Part shown: piece by piece, positions 1-5,341 of the stretch
Position numbering within the stretch: position 1 is the first letter of the stretch
How the letters are laid out: each line of letters starts with the position of its first letter
Source of the DNA: an uncultured Cloacibacillus sp.
GTDB lineage: Bacteria > Synergistota > Synergistia > Synergistales > Synergistaceae
Assembly: GCA_900545755.1 (NCBI GenBank)
Contig: URAG01000102.1
Span: forward strand, 1-5,341
Length of the DNA: 5,341 nt
Direction of reading: 5' to 3'
Translations under genes and position numbers: made by a program
Notes under the pieces: model-generated
The model's input: only the letters and a program-made list of their open reading frames with translations
The model's database searches: none
What the model was told of the DNA's origin: nothing

Positions 1-625
1 CATCAAAAAAGAGGGGTGGCCGATGCTGGCGGCGAAGACCGGCGAGGAGGCGCTCGCCCTGTTCGACGCGGCCGAGCCGTCGCTGATCCTGCTGGATATC
101 ATGCTGCCTGGGCTGGACGGGCTGGAGGTCTGCCGCAGGATCCGCGAATATGTGGCCTGCCCGATCCTGTTCCTGACCGCGCGCGTCGAGGACGCGGACA
201 AGGTGCAGGGATTTGCCGCCGGCGGGGACGACTACGTCGTCAAGCCCTTCTCTCCAAAGATACTTATGGCGCGCATAAGAGCGAACATGAGGAAGAACGG
301 TTCGCAGGACGGCGCGCCGTCCGACCTCATCCGCGTAGGAAGCGCTCTTGTCATCGACCCGCAGAATCTGACAGTGAAGAAGAACGGCGAGGAGGTCTCG
401 CTCACACGCAACGAATTTATGATTTTATCGAAGATGGCTGCACGTCCCGACAAGACGTGGAGCCGCGACGACCTTATAACCTACGCGCTCGGCTATGAAT
501 ACGACGGCTTTGAGCGTTCAATAGACAGCTACATCAAAAACATACGGAAAAAGCTTTCGGATCCGGAACATGAGAACGGCTTCATACGTACCGTCCATGG
601 CTTCGGCTATAAAATTTCGGAATAA
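1..625 (+). CDS. OmpR/PhoB-family response regulator, 5' partial
   Basis: This is a DNA-binding response regulator that takes a phosphoryl group from the adjacent kinase and most likely controls transcription of this operon. The reading frame is open from base 2, and the residues before the first ATG (base 23) already fit receiver helix 1. The true start and the N-terminal acidic pair (about 20-25 residues) therefore lie outside the window, and ATG 23 is not the start. Counting from ATG 23, the phospho-acceptor is D25 (LLDIMLPGLDG), the switch Thr is T52 (FLTAR) and the conserved Lys is K74 (VVKPF). After a short linker, a winged-helix domain spans about residues 102-200, with a recognition helix around 163-178 and the wing RTVHGFGYKI at the C-terminus. 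The kinase gene follows after 2-5 bases. Oddity: bases 1-240 are much richer in G+C and use different codons from the rest (see findings). The family assignment is firm; the target genes are inferred. Confidence 0.95.
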   Translation, partial: IKKEGWPMLAAKTGEEALALFDAAEPSLILLDIMLPGLDGLEVCRRIREYVACPILFLTARVEDADKVQGFAAGGDDYVVKPFSPKILMARIRANMRKNGSQDGAPSDLIRVGSALVIDPQNLTVKKNGEEVSLTRNEFMILSKMAARPDKTWSRDDLITYALGYEYDGFERSIDSYIKNIRKKLSDPEHENGFIRTVHGFGYKISE

Positions 626-630
626 CGGTG

Positions 631-2019
631 ATGAAACACTCGCTCCGTTCGCAGCTCATCTTCCAATACATGGTAATCGTCATCGTATGTATGCTCGTCA
701 TACCGACGGCGATCTCCGAGCTGTTCGAATGGCAGTTTAAAAATTTCCTCAATGAAAGGCTCGACGAATACGAGACGGAATTCACTGATTACTTCGCATC
801 GCTTTACGAGGAGACAGGCACGTGGCGCGCGAGAGGTATATTCCCGCGAGGCTCGGACTTTATACGCTGGCCTATAGCGATGATACAGATAAAGGACTCT
901 GAAGGGAACCTGGTCCGCAGCTATAGCCGCTTCATGATGAAATCCGGCCCGATGCACGGCCGCGGGCATCACAAACCCGGTCAAGCAATACTTCCAGAAG
1001 GGCTACAGGTTAGGAGCCGGGACATAGTAGTACGCGGCGAGCGCGTCGGCCAGGTGTTCTTCACAGTCCTCCCGTTCGACAAGAGCCCTGAAAGCAACTT
1101 CCTGAACAACTTTAATAGAATTATGTACTACGCTGTTGCGGTTATGCTTATAATAGCCGCGATGATAGCCATATTTATGGCATACAGGATAAGCACGCCT
1201 GTGCTCAACGCGGCGCGCCGCGCACAGCAGATCAGCATGGGCAAGTACACGGTCGAGGGGCATGCAGCATCAGACATCACCGAGCTACAAACGCTGATTG
1301 AAAGCGTTGACCGTCTCGGTAAAGGGTTGGAAGAACAGGAAGAGCTGCGAAAGCGGCTTATGAGCGATATAGCGCACGAGCTGCGCAACCCCGTCACGGT
1401 GATAAAGTCGCACCTCGAGGCGATTGAGGACGGCGTGTGGGAGCCGACGCCCGAAAGGATACGTCTTACGGTCAGCGAGGTCGACCGCCTTTCTCAGCTC
1501 ATTCGTGAAGTCGAGAAACTTACATCTATAGAAGGCGCGGCTCACTCGCTCTCCGTCGAAGTGACTGACGTCTCTTCGGTAGTTGAGAAAGCATCGCTGG
1601 TCTTCGATCCGCTGTATAAAAACAAAGGGATTGAATTGAAACGTGAAATAGAGCCTGGAATAATGGTTCAAATCGACGGCGCAAAAATACGGCAGGTAGT
1701 AGAGAACCTTTTATCTAACGCGCTGCGTTACACGGACGCCGGAGGTTCGGTTACGGTCTCGCTGACGGACGGCGAGAAAGAGATGACTGTCAGCGTCGCG
1801 GACACAGGTATAGGAATAGCGGCTAAAGATCTTCCGTATATTTTCGAGCGATTCTATCGCACAGACGTATCGCGTGCGCGCACGAGCGGCGGAATCGGCA
1901 TAGGCCTGGCGATAGTAAAGGCGATAGTAGAGGCGCACGGAGGTGCGATTGAGGTTGAAAGCGAGCCGGGAAATGGAAGCCGCTTTATAGTAAAGATACC
2001 GAAGAGAAATTATCTGTAA
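631..2019 (+). CDS. Membrane sensor histidine kinase (HAMP-HisKA-HATPase)
   Basis: This is an inner-membrane sensor kinase that autophosphorylates on His and passes the phosphate to the upstream regulator. Numbered from ATG 631, TM1 is about residues 9-29, an extracytoplasmic sensor domain covers 30-163, and TM2 is about 165-187. HAMP follows (187-238; P190, and D215/E218 of the DxxE-like motif). The HisKA domain has the H-box SDIAHELRNP with phospho-acceptor H249. The HATPase domain has the N-box (N359, N363), G1 box DTGIGI (D391), F-box FERFY (405-409) and G2 box GIGIGLAI. All catalytic boxes are intact, and about 460 residues is normal for the class. H-box Asn replaces the more common Thr of HELRTP, which is tolerated in the family. 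An in-frame GTG at 628 is an equally possible start; ATG 631 is preferred, although the ribosome binding site is weak (CGGA at 618-621). The sensor domain holds a Met/His-rich patch (residues 102-114). The stimulus is unknown. Confidence 0.95.
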   Translation: MKHSLRSQLIFQYMVIVIVCMLVIPTAISELFEWQFKNFLNERLDEYETEFTDYFASLYEETGTWRARGIFPRGSDFIRWPIAMIQIKDSEGNLVRSYSRFMMKSGPMHGRGHHKPGQAILPEGLQVRSRDIVVRGERVGQVFFTVLPFDKSPESNFLNNFNRIMYYAVAVMLIIAAMIAIFMAYRISTPVLNAARRAQQISMGKYTVEGHAASDITELQTLIESVDRLGKGLEEQEELRKRLMSDIAHELRNPVTVIKSHLEAIEDGVWEPTPERIRLTVSEVDRLSQLIREVEKLTSIEGAAHSLSVEVTDVSSVVEKASLVFDPLYKNKGIELKREIEPGIMVQIDGAKIRQVVENLLSNALRYTDAGGSVTVSLTDGEKEMTVSVADTGIGIAAKDLPYIFERFYRTDVSRARTSGGIGIGLAIVKAIVEAHGGAIEVESEPGNGSRFIVKIPKRNYL

Positions 2020-2024
2020 AGGAG
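2018..2024 (+). promoter_or_regulatory. Ribosome binding site for the TolC-like gene
   Basis: AAAGGAG is a strong Shine-Dalgarno core. It starts inside the kinase stop codon and ends 12 bases before ATG 2037, a slightly long spacing. No other in-frame start codon lies closer. The 17-base kinase-channel gap is too short for a promoter or terminator, so transcription probably runs through from the regulator genes. Confidence 0.7.
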
Positions 2025-2036
2025 TGGTACGGTCAG

Positions 2037-3290
2037 ATGAAAATTAGGACAGCGCTTTTATCTGCCGCTCTTGCGCTGCTCTGCGCAGGCGCGTCGTCAG
2101 CTCAGACGCTCACGATAGACGACTGTCTCGCCGCCGCGATGAAGAATAACCCTGATATCACGGCGGCCCGTGAGTACCTCAATGCGGAGCGGACGACTAT
2201 AAACCAGGCCGCGGCGCCGGGGCGTCCGCAGCTCTCTGCCGGAAGCTCGTACCGTAGGGGCGGCACCGGAGACGAGCATGAGGGATTCTACGACACTAGC
2301 ATAGGCGTCACTCAGTCAATCAGCGACTGGGGAAAACGCAAGACGAACATAAAGCGCGCGCGTCTCTCGACAGGAGCGGCGGAGGCCGACTACGAAGAAA
2401 CGGTCGATCTCGTAATCCAGCAGGTCTACAACGCATATTATTCGCTCAACCGCGCAGTGCGCGACGTAGAAATAGCGCAGACGCGCTACGACAACTACGA
2501 GAAACGCCTTGAATGGGCGCGTTCCTACTATGAAGTGGGGACTAAGGCGAAAATCGAGGTTACCAATGCGGAATCCGACCTTGCTTCGTCGAAACTTACG
2601 CTCGTGCGCGCGCAGAGCAACGCGGAGCTGTGCCGCGCAGAGCTTGCTAACGCTATGGGAGTGCCGCTGATGGAGATAACGGCGGTTGAAGACATATTGG
2701 CTTACGAAGAATGGGGGATAGCCCTCGACGAAGCCGTAGCCGACGCGATGCAGAATCGTCCGGAACTCGTGGCGAGAAGGCTGCGCGTTGAGTCCGCGGC
2801 TGAAAACGTTACGCTCCAGATGAAGGGGCTTTCTCCGTCTCTGTCAGCCTCAGCCGGCTACGGCTTCGGGGATAGGTCGTACTTCGATACCGACGACTGG
2901 TACGCGCAGCTCTCGCTCACAATACCGATTTCAGACGGAGGTCTGACCAAAAGCCGCGTCGAGCAGGCGCGCGCGCAGCTCCGACAAGCAGAGGCTGAGC
3001 TTGCCGGCCTCGAAAATTCCGTTACGCTGGAAGTGCGTACCGCGTGGGAAACTCTCCGGCAGGCGAAAGAATCTCTTGTATCGGCACAGGAGGCTGAACG
3101 CGCGGCTAAAGCTACGCTCGACCTTGCGCTCGGACGTTACAAAGCCGGCGTCGGCGACAATCTCGAAATTTCTGACGCAGTCGACAGCTACGCCGTCGCG
3201 TCTGCGAATACCGTGCTCGCGCTCTACGACTGCAAGAGCGCGCGGCTTGACTTGGAAAAAGCAATGGGAGGACTGAGTTATGGCGAATAA
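2037..3290 (+). CDS. TolC-family outer membrane efflux channel
   Basis: This is the outer-membrane exit duct of the tripartite exporter; TolC homologues are trimers of a beta-barrel joined to a long periplasmic alpha-barrel. The 417-residue product starts with a clear signal peptide (MKIRTALLSA, hydrophobic stretch to about 19) with likely cleavage after SSA at residue 22. Cys16 lacks a proper lipobox (Leu at -1), so lipidation is unlikely. The family's internal duplication is plain. Each half has a strand end followed by a helix (SISDWGKRK at about 94-102; PISDGGLTK at about 297-305). Each half also has a helix-turn-helix tip (YEVGTKAKIEV at 165-175; YKAGVGDNLEI at 368-378) and a closing ...AMG motif (205-208; 409-411). 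These tips correspond to the periplasmic end that meets the adaptor. The typical start motif TIDDCLAAAMKNNPD is at 26-40. The last 11 bases overlap the adaptor gene. Substrate specificity is not visible. Confidence 0.95.
   Translation: MKIRTALLSAALALLCAGASSAQTLTIDDCLAAAMKNNPDITAAREYLNAERTTINQAAAPGRPQLSAGSSYRRGGTGDEHEGFYDTSIGVTQSISDWGKRKTNIKRARLSTGAAEADYEETVDLVIQQVYNAYYSLNRAVRDVEIAQTRYDNYEKRLEWARSYYEVGTKAKIEVTNAESDLASSKLTLVRAQSNAELCRAELANAMGVPLMEITAVEDILAYEEWGIALDEAVADAMQNRPELVARRLRVESAAENVTLQMKGLSPSLSASAGYGFGDRSYFDTDDWYAQLSLTIPISDGGLTKSRVEQARAQLRQAEAELAGLENSVTLEVRTAWETLRQAKESLVSAQEAERAAKATLDLALGRYKAGVGDNLEISDAVDSYAVASANTVLALYDCKSARLDLEKAMGGLSYGE
3266..3272 (+). promoter_or_regulatory. Ribosome binding site for the adaptor gene, inside the channel gene
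   Basis: GGGAGGA lies within the last codons of the TolC-like gene, 7 bases before ATG 3280. It is close to an ideal Shine-Dalgarno and supports ATG 3280 as the start despite the 11-base overlap. This arrangement favours translational coupling of channel and adaptor. Confidence 0.75.
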
Positions 3291-4482
3291 ACTGCCTGTG
3301 AGGGGAAAAAAATTCAAAGCAGTTGCGGCGTTGTTCGTAGCAGCGGCCGTCGTTGGAGGCGGCGGCTGCTGGTGGTGGTTCAACCGTGAGCCGGCGATAC
3401 AGTACAAATCCGTGCCGGTCGTACGCACGACGCTCCAGTCCACTATACAGGCGACGGGCACGCTCAACCCGGTCGAGACTGTCGACGTCGGTACGCAGAT
3501 ATCTGGCACGATAAAGGCGCTCTACTTCGACTACAACAGCGAGGTCAAAGCTGGGCAGCTTATTGCGCTGATGGACTCCGCTACGCAGGCAGCCGAGGTA
3601 GCGCAGGGGGAAGCGTCGCTTGCATCGGCACAGGCCGACGTGCTCAACGCGAAGGCGGCGCTCACAGTAGCCGAAAAGGATCTCCGCCGTACGCGCGAAC
3701 TTGCCGAGCGCGACCTTATAGCTAAGGCGGATGTCGACGCCGACACCAGCACATGGCTCCAGGCAAAGGCGAACCTCGCCGCAGCAGAGGCGCGTGTGCG
3801 CCAGCAGAGCGCCTCTCTTGAACGCTCGAAGATAAACCTCGGATACACGAAAATATACTCGCCGGTCGACGGCGTCGTCGTCGCCAAAAACGTCGAAGAA
3901 GGGCAGACTGTCGCCGCGAGCTATCAGACGCCGAGCATCGCTGAGATAGCGCGCGACCTGACGCAGATGCAGGTCGAGGTCAATGTCGACGAAGCGGACA
4001 TCGGCGGCGTCCACGAAGGGCAGGCGGCTGAATTCACTGTTGACACTTTCCCGCGCGATTCATTTAAGGGCAGCGTTTCGCAGGTCCGCCTTTCTCCGAC
4101 TACAGAAAACAACATCGTCACCTACACCGTCATCGTCAAGGTCGACAACCCCGACGGGAAGCTTTTGCCAGGCATGACGGCTAACGTCTCTTTGATCCTG
4201 GACAAGCGTGATGACATTCTCGTCGTGCCGAACAGCGCCTTCCGCTTCAAGCCGGTTACAAGCCAGAGCGTGGAACTCGGCCCTCCGCCCGGCCCAGGGC
4301 ATAAGAGCAACGTGGCTGCGGTCACAGCACCTACAGTCTATCTGCTCAACAATAAGAACCAGCCTGTTAAGGCAGAGGTAGAACGCGGCATAACCGACGG
4401 ACAAAACTCGGAGGTTGTTTCCGGCCTCGAGGAGGGACAGCGCGTAATCACCGGCGTCATACTGCCGAGAGAGGACGAATAG
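3280..4482 (+). CDS. macA: MacA-like periplasmic adaptor (HlyD/RND membrane fusion family)
   Basis: This adaptor bridges the ABC motor and the outer-membrane channel. In its 400 residues one sees, in order, a basic N-terminus, a membrane anchor at about 13-34 ending in CWWWF, and the first lipoyl half (68-100, VDVGTQISGTIKAL). A helical hairpin follows (about 101-187, rich in Ala/Glu/Arg heptads), then the second lipoyl half (TKIYSPVDGVVVAKNVEEGQTV, 190-211). A beta-barrel domain covers about 228-310 and a membrane-proximal domain about 311-398, ending LEEGQRVITG. Spacing between the lipoyl halves matches E. coli MacA as I recall it, so the hairpin is long enough to dock on TolC. The tip pattern R137-x3-L141-x6-A148 resembles the family's RLS motif with Ala for Ser. 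A Pro/Gly-rich loop (GPPPGPG, 334-340) sits in the last domain. It is closely packed with its channel and ATPase genes. MacA versus YknX naming is a matter of family subtype. Confidence 0.93.
   Translation: MANKLPVRGKKFKAVAALFVAAAVVGGGGCWWWFNREPAIQYKSVPVVRTTLQSTIQATGTLNPVETVDVGTQISGTIKALYFDYNSEVKAGQLIALMDSATQAAEVAQGEASLASAQADVLNAKAALTVAEKDLRRTRELAERDLIAKADVDADTSTWLQAKANLAAAEARVRQQSASLERSKINLGYTKIYSPVDGVVVAKNVEEGQTVAASYQTPSIAEIARDLTQMQVEVNVDEADIGGVHEGQAAEFTVDTFPRDSFKGSVSQVRLSPTTENNIVTYTVIVKVDNPDGKLLPGMTANVSLILDKRDDILVVPNSAFRFKPVTSQSVELGPPPGPGHKSNVAAVTAPTVYLLNNKNQPVKAEVERGITDGQNSEVVSGLEEGQRVITGVILPREDE
4467..4475 (+). promoter_or_regulatory. Ribosome binding site for the ABC ATPase gene
   Basis: The purine-rich GAGAGAGGA lies in the last codons of the adaptor gene, ending 10 bases before ATG 4486. 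Only 3 bases separate the adaptor stop from this start, so ribosomes probably pass directly from one gene to the next. Confidence 0.6.
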
Positions 4483-4485
4483 GCG

Positions 4486-5184
4486 ATGGCTCTCGTCGAG
4501 CTGAAAGACATACGCAAGAGCTTCAACCTCGGCGGCGAGCCCGTAGAGATACTCCACGGCGTCAACCTCAAGGTGGAGAGAGGCGAGTTCGTCGCGATGA
4601 TGGGGCCGTCAGGCTCTGGCAAGTCGACGACGATGAACATACTTGGCTGTCTCGACAGGCCGACCTCGGGCGAGTACATGCTTGACGGTGTGAACGTAGA
4701 AGATATGGATTCCGACGAGCTCGCCCACATTAGGAACAGCATGATAGGTTTCGTCTTTCAGGGCTTCAACCTTCTTTCAAAGACGTCGGCGCTTGAGAAC
4801 GTCGAACTCCCGCTGCTCTACGCTGGCGTTCCGCGTTCCGAGCGCCATGAGAAGGCGAAGGCGGCGCTTATAGAGATGGGGCTTGCTGAAAGGCTTTATC
4901 ACGAGCCGTCACAGCTCTCAGGGGGACAGCAGCAGCGTGTCGCGATAGCGCGTGGGATCGTAAACCGCGCGCCGATACTGATGGCCGACGAGCCTACTGG
5001 AAACCTCGATTCAAAAACGAGCGACGAAATAATGGCGCTCTTCTCGCGTCTCAACGACGAAGGCATGACGATAATCCTCGTCACGCATGAGTACGACGTC
5101 GCGCTATACGCGAAGCGCATTCTGCACTTCAAGGACGGCGTAGTGATGAAGGACGAAATCAACGAAAGGAGGACTCTCGTATGA
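4486..5184 (+). CDS. MacB/LolD-type ABC transporter ATP-binding protein
   Basis: This cytoplasmic ATPase powers the exporter and would dimerise against the permease. At 232 residues it is a single nucleotide-binding domain of the usual MacB/LolD/YknY/FtsE size. Walker A is GPSGSGKST (40-48), the Q-loop Gln is Q92 (FVFQGFNLL), the signature is LSGGQQQR (144-151), Walker B is ILMADE (164-169) with catalytic E169, the D-loop is GNLD (172-175) and the switch His is H201 (LVTHE). The sequence around these (GFVFQGFNLL, ADEPTGNLDS) is characteristic of the MacB/LolD subgroup. In enterobacterial MacB this domain is fused to the permease; here it ends with its own stop, overlapping the permease start by 4 bases (ATGA). 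All catalytic residues are present, so it should be active. LolD-like lipoprotein release is an alternative, but an adaptor and TolC channel next door favour MacB-type export. Confidence 0.95.
   Translation: MALVELKDIRKSFNLGGEPVEILHGVNLKVERGEFVAMMGPSGSGKSTTMNILGCLDRPTSGEYMLDGVNVEDMDSDELAHIRNSMIGFVFQGFNLLSKTSALENVELPLLYAGVPRSERHEKAKAALIEMGLAERLYHEPSQLSGGQQQRVAIARGIVNRAPILMADEPTGNLDSKTSDEIMALFSRLNDEGMTIILVTHEYDVALYAKRILHFKDGVVMKDEINERRTLV
5165..5173 (+). promoter_or_regulatory. Ribosome binding site for the permease gene
   Basis: AAAGGAGGA is a near-perfect Shine-Dalgarno, ending 7 bases before ATG 5181 and lying inside the ATPase gene. It fixes the permease start and, with the ATGA stop/start overlap, suggests closely matched translation of the two motor subunits. 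Confidence 0.8.
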
Positions 5185-5341
5185 TAGCGCTGCCGGAAGT
5201 ATTTTCTGCATCCGTGACGGCCCTGCGCCGCAACAAAACGCGCTCTATGCTCACGGCGCTCGGCATCATTATAGGCGTCGCCGCAGTAATTGCGGCCTTC
5301 GCCGTAGGCGCTGGAGCCAACAAGAGCATAGACGAGCAAAT
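5181..5341 (+). CDS. MacB/FtsX-type ABC permease, 3' partial
   Basis: This is the start of the inner-membrane permease that pairs with the ATPase. The 53 visible codons give an N-terminal cytoplasmic amphipathic stretch (EVFSASVTALRRNKTRS), then the first membrane helix (MLTALGIIIGVAAVIAAFAV, about 23-42), then GAGANKSIDEQ entering the periplasmic domain. The LRRNKTRSMLTALGIIIGV pattern is the hallmark of MacB_PCD/FtsX-type permeases such as YknZ and the MacB membrane part. The remainder, which should hold the large periplasmic domain and three more membrane helices, lies beyond the window. The start is secure from the Shine-Dalgarno and the 4-base overlap with the ATPase gene. Confidence 0.92.
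   Translation, partial: MIALPEVFSASVTALRRNKTRSMLTALGIIIGVAAVIAAFAVGAGANKSIDEQ

Larger units (their letters stand above)
1..5341 (+). other. Two-component-controlled MacAB-TolC-type export operon
   Basis: Six consecutive same-strand genes have junctions of +2/+5, +17, -11, +3 and -4 bases, and no terminator-like hairpin with a T-run is visible at any junction. This is read as one transcription unit: regulator, kinase, channel, adaptor, ATPase, permease. The promoter and any operator lie upstream of the window, and the operon may continue downstream. Co-transcription is inferred from spacing only. Confidence 0.8.

Noticed and set aside
16..498. Plus-strand open frame of 160 codons in another frame over the regulator
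   Set aside because: Arg/Gly-rich out-of-frame translation; the overlapping frame carries an unmistakable receiver and winged-helix protein.
1372..1393. HELRNP in place of HELRTP in the kinase H-box as a possible loss of function
   Set aside because: Asn is a known alternative at this position, and all other catalytic boxes are intact, so the kinase should be functional.
2082..2087. Cys16 in the channel signal peptide as a lipoprotein attachment site
   Set aside because: The preceding residues are ALL, without the small residue needed just before Cys, and a good signal peptidase I site (SSA) follows at 20-22.
2931..3509. Minus-strand open frame of 192 codons with Pro/Thr/Ala low-complexity stretches
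   Set aside because: The low complexity comes from the Ala/Gly/Trp codons of the adaptor's membrane anchor read backwards. It is a shadow of the channel-adaptor junction.
3112..4014. Long minus-strand open frame (300 codons) opposite the channel and adaptor genes
   Set aside because: It lies wholly opposite two clearly recognised genes, has an Arg/Cys/Tyr-rich composition typical of antisense translation of G+C-rich genes, no Shine-Dalgarno context and no recognisable domain.
3480..4146. Recurring GTCGAC motifs in the adaptor gene as possible regulatory repeats
   Set aside because: They fall in frame as Val-Asp codon pairs at irregular spacing and are explained by amino-acid and codon preference.

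Overview
The window carries one tightly packed, all plus-strand gene run with no intergenic stretch longer than 17 bases. In order it encodes an OmpR/PhoB-type response regulator (5' end cut off by the window), its sensor histidine kinase, a TolC-family outer membrane channel, a MacA/HlyD-type periplasmic adaptor, a MacB/LolD-type ABC ATPase, and the first 53 codons of a MacB/FtsX-type permease (cut off at the 3' end). The junctions (2-5 base gap, 17 base gap, 11 base overlap, 3 base gap, 4 base overlap) and good Shine-Dalgarno sequences suggest a single transcript with translational coupling.

Together the genes describe a complete tripartite MacAB-TolC-like export machine placed behind its own two-component system. 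The kinase has an extracytoplasmic sensor domain and would phosphorylate the regulator, which probably controls this operon. The ATPase and permease form the inner-membrane motor. The adaptor has a full-length helical hairpin that can reach an outer-membrane channel, and the TolC-like protein supplies the exit duct. The exported compound cannot be read from the sequence; known relatives export macrolides, antimicrobial peptides, lipopeptides, siderophores or porphyrins.

The organism is a diderm (Gram-negative-type) bacterium, because a signal-peptide-bearing TolC homologue is present. The ATPase and permease are separate genes, as in YknYZ/LolCD-type systems, unlike the fused MacB of Enterobacteria. 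G+C is moderate to high, and from about position 250 onward the genes use the Ile codon ATA freely. This would fit Synergistota or a diderm Firmicute (Negativicutes), but that is an inference from style and not an identification.

Most of the window is a recognisable, ordinary kind of efflux operon. The features most worth a second look are a sharp change of base composition and codon choice inside the response regulator near position 245, and a Met/His-rich patch in the kinase sensor domain. Also of interest are non-canonical residues at the adaptor and channel positions that form gates in the E. coli system.
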